Below, piece after piece: positions 27,136 through 36,368 of a stretch of DNA of 64,000 bases. The position numbers were made by a program, and so were the translations under genes. The notes beneath the pieces were generated by a model that made no database searches, had not been told where the DNA came from, and saw only the letters and a program-made list of their open reading frames with translations. Origin of the DNA: Roseofilum casamattae BLCC-M143 (GTDB lineage: Bacteria > Cyanobacteriota > Cyanobacteriia > Cyanobacteriales > Desertifilaceae); contig NZ_JAQOSQ010000015.1 of NCBI RefSeq assembly GCF_030068455.1, positions 53,847 through 117,846 of the forward strand. The letters are read 5' to 3'. The stretch's first letter is position 1; each line of letters starts with the position of its first letter.

Positions 27136-27240
27136 ACGTTAACGTATATACAGGGGTTTTTGGGGAGGCTTCTGTAACGTCAACTACGAAAAAAAGCAAA
27201 CACATTGATTTACGCACGATCGCAATGCAAGTATTGCATT
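27136..27240 (-). promoter_or_regulatory. Palindromes upstream of the globin operon (candidate operators)
   Basis: AATGCAA-GTA-TTGCATT at 27224-27240 is a perfect 7-3-7 inverted repeat, about 170 bp before the globin start. A second perfect palindrome, ACGTTAACGT, is at 27136-27145, next to TATATAC. Both are in the only long spacer of the operon. The 7-3-7 site has the size and symmetry of a dimeric regulator site; it does not match the FNR/NtcA or HIP1 consensus. The regulator is unknown. Confidence 0.5.
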
Positions 27241-27326
27241 TCTATTAAACCACCGGATTTCATTACCTGTCAAAATCGAGTATCTTGTAACTAAGATCGC
27301 AGAAAAATTATCGGGATAATTTCTTT

Positions 27327-28022
27327 TTAAACTTCGCTATAAATCTCTTGGAGAGCTATTTGGGCTTCATCGCGCAATCGACTGGCGATTCTAAATAATT
27401 CGAGACCGGTATGTAAGTAGCGATCGTCATAGTTTTGGGTAAACCAGTTAAATTCATCCAAACCATCGCCAATGCGATCGAGGCAATAGTAGAGATGGGC
27501 GGCAACGCTGGCAACGGGACCGGGATTGGGAAGCGAGCGAAAGCGAATTTGTGCTTGTTCTAACTGAGAGCGAGAACGATCTAAGTAAAGTTGAAAGTTT
27601 TCGAGCAACTCGTCGTCAAAGGGATCGGCAGAGAGATCGTCAATTTCTGTGCCGATCGCATCGATAATTTGCCCTAACCAACGATCGACGGGATGATAGA
27701 CTTGTTTGAGCCATTGTTGCCAATGAATATCGGGATTGCGATGAGATCGATCGGAAGAGGTGGCGGGATTTTTTGACGAACGAGGGGATGTCTTTCGATG
27801 GCGCGATGTGCTGGAGCGATCGTAAAACTGGCGATCGTAGTGGCGGCGAGCGGCCGGGTCGCTGAGAGCTTCGTAGGCTAGATTGATATTGATAATGCGA
27901 TCGCGATCGCCCAACTCGGGATTGAGGTCGGGATGGAATTGTTTCACCAAACGGCGATAGGCTTGGCGAATGTCTTCCGCAGTTGCTGTGGGTCGTATCT
28001 CTAGGGTTTGGTAGTGATTCAT
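27327..28022 (-). CDS. J-domain (DnaJ-like) protein
   Basis: A 231-residue protein with an N-terminal J domain (about 1-65): HYQTLEIRPTATAEDIRQAY, the HPD motif in VKQFHPDLNPE, then INLAYEALSDPAARRHYDRQ. J domains stimulate the ATPase of Hsp70 (DnaK). It lacks the Gly/Phe and zinc-finger parts of DnaJ. A Ser/Arg-rich linker leads to a cyanobacterial C-terminal domain (about 100-231) with Trp and Asp-rich helices of unknown role. It lies upstream of the globin promoter region on the same strand but is separated from it by about 270 bp, so it is not obviously co-transcribed. Confidence 0.88.
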   Translation of the reverse strand: MNHYQTLEIRPTATAEDIRQAYRRLVKQFHPDLNPELGDRDRIININLAYEALSDPAARRHYDRQFYDRSSTSRHRKTSPRSSKNPATSSDRSHRNPDIHWQQWLKQVYHPVDRWLGQIIDAIGTEIDDLSADPFDDELLENFQLYLDRSRSQLEQAQIRFRSLPNPGPVASVAAHLYYCLDRIGDGLDEFNWFTQNYDDRYLHTGLELFRIASRLRDEAQIALQEIYSEV

Positions 28023-28137
28023 CGGGGACGGAAACGAGCAAAACTAACTATGGCATTAACCCCAGCAGCAACTAGGGAAATTCTATTTTCTCACGACCCT
28101 AGAAGGCGATCGCGCGATTACAGAGAATTGTTATCTT

Positions 28138-29079
28138 TTAAGGTTGCAACTCTTGAAATAACGGAGTGCTCAAATATCGTTCGCCAAAACTCGGTTGCAC
28201 CATCACGATTAACTTTCCGTCATTTTCCGGTCGCTGAGCCACTCGAATTGCCGCACACAAGGCCGCTCCTGTAGAGATTCCAGACAAAAGTCCCTCTTCT
28301 TTGGCTAAACGGCGACCGTAGTGAATCGCTTCTTCATCCGTCACTTTCACGATCTCATCAATTAAATCGACCTTTAATACCTCGGGAATAAACCCCGCAC
28401 CAATGCCCTGAATTTTATGCGGCCCGGGTTGTCCGCCAGACATGACTGGAGAGTTCGTCGGTTCCACGGCGATCGCCTGCAGAGTTGACTTTTTCTTCTT
28501 CAGCACTTCTCCAACCCCGGTAATCGTGCCCCCCGTTCCCACTCCCGCAACGATAATATCTACCGTTCCATCCGTGTCGATCCAAATTTCTTCGGCTGTC
28601 GTTTCTTCATGGATCTGGGGATTGGCTGGATTTTGGAATTGCTGCAACATATACGCATTCGGCGTTGTTTCCGACAACTCTATGGCTCGCCGAATGCACC
28701 CGCCCATTCCTTCAGCTCCAGGAGTAAGAACTAATTCTGCTCCATAGGCCTTCAACATTGCCCGTCGCTCCGCGCTCATAGTGTCCGGCATTAACAAAAT
28801 TAACCGATAGCCGCGCGCCGCCGCTACCATGGCTAGAGCAATCCCCGTATTTCCGGATGTGGGTTCGACCAGCACCGTCTTCTCCGGAGAAATGAGTCCT
28901 TGTTGCTCGGCCATATCCACCATATTTACCCCAATCCGGTCTTTCACCGAAGCAGCGGGATTCATGCTCTCCAGTTTGACGATAATTTGGGCGAGGCATC
29001 CTTCAGCTTGGGGAATGCGGTTTAATTGGACTAGGGGAGTCCGACCGACGAGTTTAGTAATATCTTTCGCTATTTTCAT
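28138..29079 (-). CDS. cysK: Cysteine synthase (O-acetylserine sulfhydrylase)
   Basis: PLP enzyme that makes cysteine from O-acetylserine and sulfide. The PLP-binding Lys is in [11 protein letters not shown], the phosphate/substrate loop is [11 protein letters not shown], and the glycine-rich [15 protein letters not shown] loop follows. The C-terminal [14 protein letters not shown] segment carries the Ser that contacts the PLP ring nitrogen. The length of 313 residues is normal for CysK/CysM; the sequence does not by itself settle which of the two it is, and CysK is favoured. No cysteine-pathway genes are next to it. Confidence 0.93.
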   Translation of the reverse strand: MKIAKDITKLVGRTPLVQLNRIPQAEGCLAQIIVKLESMNPAASVKDRIGVNMVDMAEQQGLISPEKTVLVEPTSGNTGIALAMVAAARGYRLILLMPDTMSAERRAMLKAYGAELVLTPGAEGMGGCIRRAIELSETTPNAYMLQQFQNPANPQIHEETTAEEIWIDTDGTVDIIVAGVGTGGTITGVGEVLKKKKSTLQAIAVEPTNSPVMSGGQPGPHKIQGIGAGFIPEVLKVDLIDEIVKVTDEEAIHYGRRLAKEEGLLSGISTGAALCAAIRVAQRPENDGKLIVMVQPSFGERYLSTPLFQELQP

Positions 29080-29178
29080 CTTTAATAGGGAGTGTTTCTC
29101 GTTTCAATTCTCCCAAAGGCAGATGACAACCGGCAAGTTTCAGACGGAATGGGCCCGTGTCTGTAGAGCGATACGACT

Positions 29179-29184
29179 TATAAT
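29179..29184 (+). promoter_or_regulatory. Candidate -10 box for the 60-residue gene
   Basis: A perfect TATAAT lies 34 bp before the GTG start of the small gene at 29219. No good -35 box is seen, so the assignment is tentative. Confidence 0.4.
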
Positions 29185-29218
29185 AGGAAGAAGTACGCAG
29201 AATTTGAGGAGTCAATTG

Positions 29219-29401
29219 GTGGATAGTCGGGAGTTGGCCAAGTATATTGAAGCCACTGATGGAATGTCTAAGCCTTGGTTGTTGGTGCAGTTACGCTTAA
29301 AGAAACTGCAAGAGCGCCGCCATGAGATTACTCCGGATGAATATACCAATCAGTTGGCGGATATTCACGAAGATATGATGAAACTCGGTCAATGGTGGTG
29401 A
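29219..29401 (+). CDS. Small conserved protein, 60 residues
   Basis: A short gene starting with GTG at 29219, preceded by Shine-Dalgarno GAGGAG at 29206-29211 with seven bases of spacing. The product is mostly helical and charged: VDSRELAKYIEATDGMSK, then LLVQLRLKKLQERRHEITPD and DIHEDMMKLGQWW. The regular heptad-like Leu pattern and codon use look coding. No signal or membrane segment. I recognise no named family. A longer open frame upstream, to 28829, runs antisense through cysK and is not real. The -10-like box upstream suggests it has its own promoter. Confidence 0.65.
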   Translation: MDSRELAKYIEATDGMSKPWLLVQLRLKKLQERRHEITPDEYTNQLADIHEDMMKLGQWW

Positions 29402-29459
29402 GGTATGAAGTCGGAGGTGTTTAATCCATAATTGGCTGTGCTTTCGTCTCTATACTACG

Positions 29460-29502
29460 TTTCTGGCTCAATGTCAAATTTTGCTTAACATTGAGCCAGA
29501 AA
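29460..29502. repeat. Perfect 15-bp inverted repeat in a gene-poor spacer
   Basis: TTTCTGGCTCAATGT at 29460-29474 is repeated in exact inverse at 29488-29502, with a 13-base AT-rich loop. It lies 60 bp after the small plus-strand gene and could end its transcript, but the stem is followed by A residues, not T, on that strand. The rest of 29402-29729 holds no gene I can support; the 81-codon minus-strand frame crossing the repeat looks random. Confidence 0.6.
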
Positions 29503-29729
29503 AAATGGTTTCGAGAAGCGAGAGAGCTTGGGTTGAGGTGGGGAGATTTTGGAGAGGAACAACGATGCAATAGTAGCTGAAGGGGATGACTAATTAAGCA
29601 ATTAGCGATCGAATACACTACCCTTCTGATTATAAAAATCGTAGATCGAGCTGGAACCCTTGTCAATAGGTTCAGTTATCTCCGCAAAATGCTAGAGGTA
29701 AAGTTTTGCAAAGTTTTGTAGATATAGTA

Positions 29730-29975
29730 TTATTCAATCTTAGAGCGATAGTTGATAAGCGAATATCTTTGGTTTAAGGGAATGAAGGCGATCGCATTTT
29801 GTACTTCTTTGTATTGCCAGCGCTCTGGTAGATAATTGGAAAATCCGAGATAGTGAGATTCGGGATGAGAACAATAAAACGTTCGCGTATCAAAATCAAT
29901 GAAGACGGTTGGAAAGAAACAAAATTCCGACTCTATTTGTTCGCTTTCGGATAAACTCTGGTAGTCTGCTCTCAA
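29730..29975 (-). pseudogene. 3' remnant of a minus-strand gene (81 codons or slightly more)
   Basis: The reading is coding-like (FCFFPTVFIDFDTRTFYCSH, then YLGFSNYLPERWQYKEV) but starts only at a TTG at 29975, without a ribosome site. In the same frame the sequence stays open upstream to a stop near 30042 and still looks coding just above the TTG (VVRLERLRADYQ). This suggests the true N-terminus is missing. No family recognised. It faces away from another gene tail on the plus strand, 29998-30120, so both may be what is left after one deletion. A real small gene with a TTG start is the alternative. Confidence 0.45.
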
Positions 29976-29997
29976 GCGCTCTAGTCGAACAACCTGA

Positions 29998-30120
29998 GAT
30001 CGCGAAGTGGCTCGGACTGCTCGCGAATTAGGATTGAGTACTCATGCTTACGTGCAACAACAAACTGGCTGGCTTCTACGCAAAGAACTTTATTATCCTC
30101 CTGAAGAAGAAACATCATGA
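29998..30120 (+). pseudogene. 3' remnant of a plus-strand gene (about 40 codons)
   Basis: Just after an in-frame TGA, the frame reads VARTARELGLSTHAYVQQQ, then LLRKELYYPPEEETS and a stop at 30118-30120. It looks like the C-terminal end of a soluble protein but has no start codon with a ribosome site and no upstream part. No family recognised. Together with the opposite tail at 29730-29975 it suggests loss of the 5' halves of two divergent genes. Confidence 0.4.
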
Positions 30121-30143
30121 CTCAAAGCTCAAACGAACGATCG

Positions 30144-30998
30144 CTATTCCCCTAATTTCAGTACCATTCCCTCGCGAGCCAGAATAGAATTCGGAAACAC
30201 CTTTTGTACCTCAACTTGAATTTGGTCCAGGGTATCGTCATTATGATTGGGTTCGTGATGGAAAATGACTAGCTTTTTCACGCCTGCCTGTTCTGCCACT
30301 TTCACTCCCTCTTGCCACGTAGAATGACCCCAACCCACCTTAGATGCCTTCGGGTTATGGTATTCGTCATCGGTATACATGGCATCGTAAATCAACAGGT
30401 CGGCATCCCGCGCTAAAGTCAACACATCTTCATCCAGGCGATCGCTATAATGCTCCGTATCCGTACAATAAACTGCAGTTTGACCGCCGCAACTAATCCG
30501 ATATCCCATAGCGCCATTGGGATGATTTAAATGCCCTGTTTCAATCTCAATCTCGCCCAGAGACATTGTTTGGCCGGGAAGCAACCGCGAAAACTTTAAG
30601 TTCGCTTTCGGAGTTGCAGAAGGAACTGGAGAGTTGACATGCAAGATTGAATCATAGAAATGCTCTTTGAGAGAGTCGCTCGATGCCGGAACATCTCCCC
30701 AAATATGGATATTACGATCGCGATCGAACAGCGGACGGAAAAATGGAACGCCTTGGATATGATCCCAGTGATAATGGGTAAAAAACAAATTCATATCCGC
30801 AGCTTGTTGTTCGCACAGATAGTCTCCCAGAGCGCGCAACCCCGTTCCACCATCAAAAATCAGATGTCGGTCGGCGATACGCATTTCCAAACAGGATGTA
30901 TTTCCGCCATAGCGAACCGTTTCCGGTCCGGGAGAGGGAATACTACCGCGAACGCCCCAAAATTGAACCTCAAAGAAAGAAGAAGGGTTATTAGTCAT
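30144..30998 (-). CDS. Metallo-beta-lactamase fold hydrolase
   Basis: A 284-residue cytoplasmic MBL-fold protein. It begins VQFWGVRGSIPSPGP and GGNTSCLEM, the pattern of the CpdA/YhfI-like MBL subgroup often annotated near RNase Z. The metal motif HXHXDH is FTHYHWDHIQG (about residue 75), with further ligands in TGHLNHPNG, VYCTDTEHYS and FHHEPNHND. It likely hydrolyses a phosphodiester or similar bond in two-metal fashion; the substrate is unknown. The start lies nine bases after the aroC stop, so it is probably co-transcribed with aroC, though no pathway link is evident. Confidence 0.87.
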   Translation of the reverse strand: MTNNPSSFFEVQFWGVRGSIPSPGPETVRYGGNTSCLEMRIADRHLIFDGGTGLRALGDYLCEQQAADMNLFFTHYHWDHIQGVPFFRPLFDRDRNIHIWGDVPASSDSLKEHFYDSILHVNSPVPSATPKANLKFSRLLPGQTMSLGEIEIETGHLNHPNGAMGYRISCGGQTAVYCTDTEHYSDRLDEDVLTLARDADLLIYDAMYTDDEYHNPKASKVGWGHSTWQEGVKVAEQAGVKKLVIFHHEPNHNDDTLDQIQVEVQKVFPNSILAREGMVLKLGE

Positions 30999-31007
30999 CG
31001 CTGTCGC

Positions 31008-32102
31008 TTAGAGATTGAGTGTTCTGCATTGACCTTGGTGACGGAGGAGGTGGTCGCATAGGACGAGGGCCACCATTGCTTCTACCATAGGCACGGCTCT
31101 GGGTAAAACGCAAGGATCGTGACGGCCTTTAGCGGCGAGAACAGTTTCTTCCCCATCGCGAGTGACGGTACGCTGTTCTTTCCGAATGGTGGCAGTGGGT
31201 TTAAACGCAACTCGCAGCACGATCGCCTCGCCATTGGCAATGCCCCCTTGAATGCCCCCCGAACGGTTGGTTAGGGTGCGAACTTCCCCATCCTCGGCGA
31301 TCGCGAATTCGTCATTGTGTTCGCTTCCCGTCAGCGTTGTTCCAGCAAACCCGGAACCAATTTCAAAACCTTTACTTGCCGGCAAAGACATCACCCCTTT
31401 AGCCAGATCTGCTTCTAGCTTATCAAATACAGGCATTCCCAACCCTTTCGGGACATTCCGCGCTACGCATTCCACCACGCCACCAATAGAGTCTCCCTGG
31501 CGCTTGATGTCTTCAATTAACTCGATCATCTTCTCGCACGCATCGAGATCGGGACAGCGAACAATATTGCTTTCGACTTGTTCTAATGTTACTGTTTCCG
31601 GATCGATAATTGCTTCTAGGGTTTTAATTCGCTTGACGTAACCGACAATATCGACGCCAGCAGCGAGTTTCAGGATTTTTTTCGCGATCGCCCCCGCCGC
31701 TACCCGTCCGATGGTTTCCCGCGCCGAGGAGCGTCCTCCCCCTTGCCAATTGCGAATTCCATATTTAGCGTCGTAAGTCGCGTCAGCATGAGACGGGCGA
31801 TATTTCTGCGCCATTTCGTCATAATCTTGCGGCCGGGTATCCTTATTGCGCACCAGGATAGTAATGGGAGTTCCCAAAGTTTTGCCTTCAAAGACTCCCG
31901 AGATAATTTCGCAGGTATCGGTTTCTTTGCGAGGTGTCGTAATTTTACTCTGTCCCGGCCGTCGGCGATCGAGTTCCACCTGAATTTCTTCAGCGGAAAT
32001 AGGGACGCGAGGCGGACATCCATCAACAATTACTCCGACTCCACCGCCATGAGATTCTCCAAATGTCGTAATCCGAAATAAATGCCCAAAGGTATTGCCC
32101 AT
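31008..32102 (-). CDS. aroC: Chorismate synthase
   Basis: Last step of the shikimate pathway: makes chorismate from EPSP, with reduced FMN as cofactor. All three family signatures are present: [17 protein letters not shown] near the start, the Arg-rich middle [19 protein letters not shown], and the C-terminal [19 protein letters not shown]. The length of 364 residues is normal. Starts at ATG 32102. It lies just upstream of the MBL hydrolase gene on the same strand and 97 bp downstream of galT. Confidence 0.96.
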   Translation of the reverse strand: MGNTFGHLFRITTFGESHGGGVGVIVDGCPPRVPISAEEIQVELDRRRPGQSKITTPRKETDTCEIISGVFEGKTLGTPITILVRNKDTRPQDYDEMAQKYRPSHADATYDAKYGIRNWQGGGRSSARETIGRVAAGAIAKKILKLAAGVDIVGYVKRIKTLEAIIDPETVTLEQVESNIVRCPDLDACEKMIELIEDIKRQGDSIGGVVECVARNVPKGLGMPVFDKLEADLAKGVMSLPASKGFEIGSGFAGTTLTGSEHNDEFAIAEDGEVRTLTNRSGGIQGGIANGEAIVLRVAFKPTATIRKEQRTVTRDGEETVLAAKGRHDPCVLPRAVPMVEAMVALVLCDHLLRHQGQCRTLNL

Positions 32103-32199
32103 GATTGTTGATGAGTGAGGTGGAGGCGATTATTATAGCAAATCGCGATCGCTTCTTTCCTTCTAAATTCCGGTGAATTTATTCCCCAAACGAATAACC

Positions 32200-33195
32200 T
32201 TATTCCCGTAAAAACTGAGCGTCCCATTCGGGAAGGGAGGGATTAATATTCACGCTCGAGGCAATTTCAAACCCAGCGGGAGTGGTCAGGCGCGGCCGAA
32301 TTTGGCAGTACCAGTGTACCTGAGGTTCTTCTGCCTTGTAACGAGCGGCGGTATTGATGGTGTAATTGTAGTCCGGGTCGTTCAGTTTATCGGCCAATCG
32401 CGTTAGGATCTCGTGTAGCATGGCGGCAAAATCCACTTTCTCGCGATCGGTAATACTACCAAAATCTGCCTCGTGGTGTTTGGGAGCAATATTAATCTCA
32501 AAGGGGACTTTGGCTGCAAAAGGGACAAAGGCCAGAAAGGTGTCGTTTTCGGCAATAACTCGAGTTTGTTCTTTCATTTCAAACTCCAGTACGTCGCAGT
32601 ACAAACAGCGTCCCCAATCATCGTAGTATCGTTGCGCTTCTTCTTCTTTCCAGCGTCGTTGTTGCGGCACAATGCTGGTGACAATAATTTGCGAATGGGG
32701 ATGGGGTTGAGATGCTCCAGCGCGCTGGCCGTGGTTGCGAAAGATAATCGCCATCATGCTCTCATGTTGTTGCATCAGATCGATGTAGCGGTGATGGTAA
32801 GTTTCTACGATCAGTTCCACTTCCGATCGCTCCATGGTGGGGATATCTTTATCGTGATCGGGACTTTCAATAATCACTTCGTGGCGGCCGTATCCGGGCA
32901 TAGTGAGATAAATACCGTGGCTGGAGCGAGCGGTATTTTCCATGGGAGAAAGAGCGGGATAGCGGTTGGCTATCACCCGAGTTTGCCACCCACAGCCATT
33001 GGCTCTGGGCAATTCGAGAATAATCTTCTCATCCTCGTGAGTCCCCCCAGGACAGAACGGACATTGCGATCGATCTAATTTCGGTGGAGAGGAGCGATGG
33101 GTATCTTGAGGACGACGTTTGCGGTTGGGAGCATAGATAACCCATTCCCTGGTTACTTTATTCAGTCGAATATGGCTGCCTTCGAGATGTTGCAC
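32200..33195 (-). CDS. galT: Galactose-1-phosphate uridylyltransferase
   Basis: Leloir enzyme of the HIT superfamily that exchanges UMP between UDP-glucose and galactose-1-phosphate. The active-site HPH is in GASQPHPHSQIIVT (about residue 163), and CPFCPGGTHED holds the zinc cysteines near the N-terminus. Further conserved parts are NRYPALSP and WYCQIRPRLTTPAGFE. The length of 331 residues is normal. The start is GTG at 33195 and gives MQHLEGSHIRLNKVTREWV. The other Leloir genes are not nearby. Some related enzymes act as phosphorylases, so the exact substrate is inferred. Confidence 0.9.
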   Translation of the reverse strand: MQHLEGSHIRLNKVTREWVIYAPNRKRRPQDTHRSSPPKLDRSQCPFCPGGTHEDEKIILELPRANGCGWQTRVIANRYPALSPMENTARSSHGIYLTMPGYGRHEVIIESPDHDKDIPTMERSEVELIVETYHHRYIDLMQQHESMMAIIFRNHGQRAGASQPHPHSQIIVTSIVPQQRRWKEEEAQRYYDDWGRCLYCDVLEFEMKEQTRVIAENDTFLAFVPFAAKVPFEINIAPKHHEADFGSITDREKVDFAAMLHEILTRLADKLNDPDYNYTINTAARYKAEEPQVHWYCQIRPRLTTPAGFEIASSVNINPSLPEWDAQFLRE

Positions 33196-33289
33196 TGGTA
33201 TCCCGGATAATGGTGCTCAGAATTGGTGGGGGGAGAGTTAGGGATTTTCATCCGAGGTCAAACTCCTCTATATCCTATTCTATTTTGCA

Positions 33290-34348
33290 CTAGATCTTGG
33301 ATTTGGCCGTTTGCTGTTTGGCTTTCCAAATGGTATAGATCAACAGAGCTGTTGCTCCGGCAGCATAGCCATAACCGTTGGGAATATCGGAGAAAGCTAG
33401 GGCAAGAGAACCCACCCACAGGGTTAGGGCATAGATGAACAGAACGGTAAGCCGATGGGAAAGTCCGGCATTGAGGAGGCGATGGTGCAGATGGCGTTTA
33501 TCGGCAATAAATGGCGATCGCCCATTGAGCAACCGATCGAGAATGACGGCAGACATATCCAGCAGAGGAACGGCTAAAATCAAATAAGGCAAAACTACGG
33601 CAGTGACTACCGTGGTTTTCACTAAACCAATGACGCCAACTCCAGCGAGAATGAATCCCATAAAATAGGCTCCTCCATCTCCCATAAAAATCTGGGCGGG
33701 ATTGAAGTTGTAGCGCAGGAACCCGAGAGCGCCTCCAGCCAGGGCGGCAGCAATGAGAGCGGCAGCAGATTGTTCCATAAACAAGCTGACGATTAACATC
33801 ACCACGGCTGCAATTCCGCAGACACCAGCAGCGAGACCGTCTAATCCGTCAATCCAGTTGATCGCATTCACCATTCCCACCAGCCACAACACGGTCATGA
33901 TAATGCTCAACCAATCCGGCAAAGTCACTAGTCCCATGAAAGGAATGCTCAGAAATTCGATTTGTACTCCTACTTGCCAGGCCCCAAGAGCCACGATGAC
34001 TTGCATGAAGAGACGAACTAAGGGCGAAAGATTGAATAAATCGTCGGCTAAACCAATGGCAAAAAAGGCGATACCGCCAATGGTGACGCCCCAGACTTCA
34101 TATTCTTTGTCCGGTGGCAAAATGCCGAACCCTCCTGCCCACCAGACAACCAGTAGGGCAATGACAGTTCCGAGAAAAATAGAAATTCCTCCTAAGCGCA
34201 CCATCGGTTTCGAGTGAACTTTGCGTCCGCTCGGGAGATCGACTTTGCCACTTTTGATGCCAAGGTATTTGACCAGAGGGGTACTTCCAAGGACAACTAA
34301 GGCGGAAACGGTAAAAGCGATCGGATGATATATCTGGAGATAAGACAT
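33290..34348 (-). CDS. MraY/WecA family polyprenyl-phosphate sugar-1-phosphate transferase
   Basis: Membrane enzyme that loads a sugar-1-phosphate, usually GlcNAc-1-P, onto undecaprenyl phosphate. About ten membrane helices are visible. The catalytic DD is in GLADDLFNLSP, another key Asp is in NAINWIDGLDGLAAG, the Mg site FMGDGGAYFMGF is intact, and KRHLHHRLLNAG is the C-terminal His-box. The WecA-like HLHH box and a length near 350 favour a lipid-linked glycan role rather than MraY. I chose the ATG at 34348; an in-frame GTG at 34372 would add eight residues. A transcript is expected from the 150-bp spacer downstream of glyA. Confidence 0.88.
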   Translation of the reverse strand: MSYLQIYHPIAFTVSALVVLGSTPLVKYLGIKSGKVDLPSGRKVHSKPMVRLGGISIFLGTVIALLVVWWAGGFGILPPDKEYEVWGVTIGGIAFFAIGLADDLFNLSPLVRLFMQVIVALGAWQVGVQIEFLSIPFMGLVTLPDWLSIIMTVLWLVGMVNAINWIDGLDGLAAGVCGIAAVVMLIVSLFMEQSAAALIAAALAGGALGFLRYNFNPAQIFMGDGGAYFMGFILAGVGVIGLVKTTVVTAVVLPYLILAVPLLDMSAVILDRLLNGRSPFIADKRHLHHRLLNAGLSHRLTVLFIYALTLWVGSLALAFSDIPNGYGYAAGATALLIYTIWKAKQQTAKSKI

Positions 34349-34526
34349 CTGAAGTTCGGTGAAGGCAACCACAATCGGAGTTAGGGGAGAATAGCGCTCT
34401 AGGGTTCTACTACATTTCAGACATCATTGATTACAGATGTCAAGAGATGTAAAACTCAGAAATCGGTTACTTCCGATCGCATTTATCGCTCGCTACACCC
34501 CCGTTACCGATCGCACTTATCCTAAC

Positions 34527-35819
34527 TTATACTAGGGCAGGAGTTCGGATCGAGAGGTGAGGATAGAGGGGGAAGCGATCGCACAATGAGGCGACTCGAT
34601 CCTTACAATCTTGGCGCGTAGCTTCGTCTTCTGGGTTCAGAAGCAAGTCGCTAATAATATTACCAATCTCCGTAAATTCTGCAATTCCCATACCTCGAGT
34701 GGTCATTGCCGGAGAACCAAGGCGGAGTCCGCTGGTAACAAAAGGCGATTCCGGATCGAAAGGAACCGTATTTTTATTGGCAGTAATGTTGACCGTGCTG
34801 ACCAGTTTGTCACCTTGTTTTCCAGTCATGCTGACCGATCGCAGATCGACAAGCATCAAGTGATTATCGGTGCCGCCAGAGACAATTTTCAGTCCCCGCT
34901 GTTGTAGTTGTCCGGCGAGAGCGGCAGCATTTTTAATCACTTGTCCGGAATAGTCTTTGAATTCCGGTTGCAGTGCTTCGCCAAAGGCAACGGCTTTCGC
35001 GGCAATGACGTGCTCTAACGGGCCGCCTTGACTTCCCGGAAATACAGCTTTATTGAAGGCTTTACCCAAATCGTCATCATTGGTCATAATTAGTCCACCT
35101 CTAGGGCCGCGCAGGGTTTTGTGGGTGGTGGTGGTGACGACGTGACAGTGAGGCAGAGGGCTGGGATGATGGCCGCTCGCGACTAAGCCAGCAATATGAG
35201 CAATGTCGGCTAATAAGTAGGCTCCGACTTCATCGGCAATGGCGCGGAATTGAGCAAAATCAATGATTCTTGGATAGGCGGAATAACCGCAGACAATCAG
35301 TTTGGGTCGGTGTTCCAGAGCAATTTCGCGAATGCGATCGTAGTCCAACACTTCCGTTTCCGGACTCACTCCATATTGAACCACCTTAAACCATTTTCCG
35401 GAGACATTCACCGGAGAACCGTGGGTCAAATGGCCGCCATGGGAGAGATCCATGCCTAAAATTGTATCTCCGGGTTGTAGCAATGCCAGAAATACAGCAA
35501 AATTGGCTTGCGCGCCCGAGTGGGGTTGCACGTTAACATGGGCGGCATCAAAGAGCTGTTTGGCGCGATCTATAGCGAGTTGTTCGACCCGATCGATAAA
35601 TTCGCATCCTCCATAGTAGCGTTTGTTGGGGAGGCCTTCTGCATATTTGTTGGTTAAGACCGAACCTTGGGCAGCCATTACCGCTGGCGAAGCGAAGTTC
35701 TCACTAGCAATCAACTCTAAGTGGTCCCGTTGTCTTCCCAGTTCGTTTTCGAGCAATTCTGCGACCATGGGGTCAGTTTGGTTTAACCAGTCTAGGTTAG
35801 ATCGATTGGCTTGACTCAC
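34527..35819 (-). CDS. glyA: Serine hydroxymethyltransferase
   Basis: PLP enzyme that interconverts serine and glycine with tetrahydrofolate, the main source of one-carbon units. The PLP Lys is in [16 protein letters not shown], the N-terminal [13 protein letters not shown] motif is intact, and the substrate-binding [15 protein letters not shown] follows. Length is normal, about 430. I chose a GTG at 35819 ([16 protein letters not shown]), which has AAGGA about ten bases upstream; the frame opens at a TTG nine codons earlier. No glycine riboswitch was seen in the 200-bp leader. metH lies nearby on the other strand and uses the same one-carbon pool. Confidence 0.95.
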   Translation of the reverse strand: MSQANRSNLDWLNQTDPMVAELLENELGRQRDHLELIASENFASPAVMAAQGSVLTNKYAEGLPNKRYYGGCEFIDRVEQLAIDRAKQLFDAAHVNVQPHSGAQANFAVFLALLQPGDTILGMDLSHGGHLTHGSPVNVSGKWFKVVQYGVSPETEVLDYDRIREIALEHRPKLIVCGYSAYPRIIDFAQFRAIADEVGAYLLADIAHIAGLVASGHHPSPLPHCHVVTTTTHKTLRGPRGGLIMTNDDDLGKAFNKAVFPGSQGGPLEHVIAAKAVAFGEALQPEFKDYSGQVIKNAAALAGQLQQRGLKIVSGGTDNHLMLVDLRSVSMTGKQGDKLVSTVNITANKNTVPFDPESPFVTSGLRLGSPAMTTRGMGIAEFTEIGNIISDLLLNPEDEATRQDCKDRVASLCDRFPLYPHLSIRTPALV

Positions 35820-36019
35820 GGCTCCAGTTTCCTTTTGTCGATACAATCCACTACTTTAACAGCTAATGGCTCGCACCTGGAAGAGGACAATTTGTCAAGT
35901 TGGGTGGGAATCATTATGTTACGGTATGTATATTGAAATACGATTTCTTATCTAAGTTCACATAGAATAGTAAGTAAAACAGAGTCAAACCATTACTTCG
36001 GACTGAGGAGAATAAGGTC

Positions 36020-36217
36020 ATGTTAGTGATGATGATGGAGAAGCAAGTTATTTCTCCGAAAACGGTTTGTCAAAATTGTTGCTGGGCCGATCGCAGCGGA
36101 CAACCTCGTTGGAGACACGGTCATTTGAGTTGCGCTCATGCGGTGGCGAAGGGGAACGATCGCCTGCCCGATCGCTATGAGTGTCAGATGGGCTTTCATA
36201 TTGCCCAAATTAATTAA
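36020..36217 (+). CDS. Small Cys/His-rich protein, 65 residues
   Basis: A short gene with a good Shine-Dalgarno (GAGGAG about ten bases before the ATG). The product has five Cys and several His: CQNCCWADRSGQPRWRHGHL, then SCAHA and RYECQMGFH. The CXXCC start and later C/H pattern could bind zinc or another metal. Conserved cyanobacterial unknown by appearance; I recognise no named family. It stands alone between divergent glyA and downstream metH, about 150 bp before metH. Confidence 0.7.
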   Translation: MLVMMMEKQVISPKTVCQNCCWADRSGQPRWRHGHLSCAHAVAKGNDRLPDRYECQMGFHIAQIN

Positions 36218-36368
36218 TATTGACCAATTCGTCAGACTTTGCCGGAAAGCAGAGGAGTATCTTTGACCTTAAACACGCAGTACCCGATCTCCCTAACTCC
36301 CCAGAACGCCCGATCGCCGGTACAATAAGTAGAAACGTAACTTAGTATTACAATTTATTAGCGTTCCC

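Noticed and set aside
28829..29218. Long upstream extension of the 60-residue gene
   Set aside because: The extension is antisense to the start of cysK; a GTG with a good ribosome site at 29219 defines the real gene.
29421..29666. 81-codon minus-strand frame
   Set aside because: It crosses a perfect inverted repeat and its Ser/Leu/His-rich reading has no coding pattern.
36218..36368. Possible SAM or cobalamin riboswitch before metH
   Set aside because: The leader is only 150 bp and shows neither a B12 box nor the SAM-type stem pattern.
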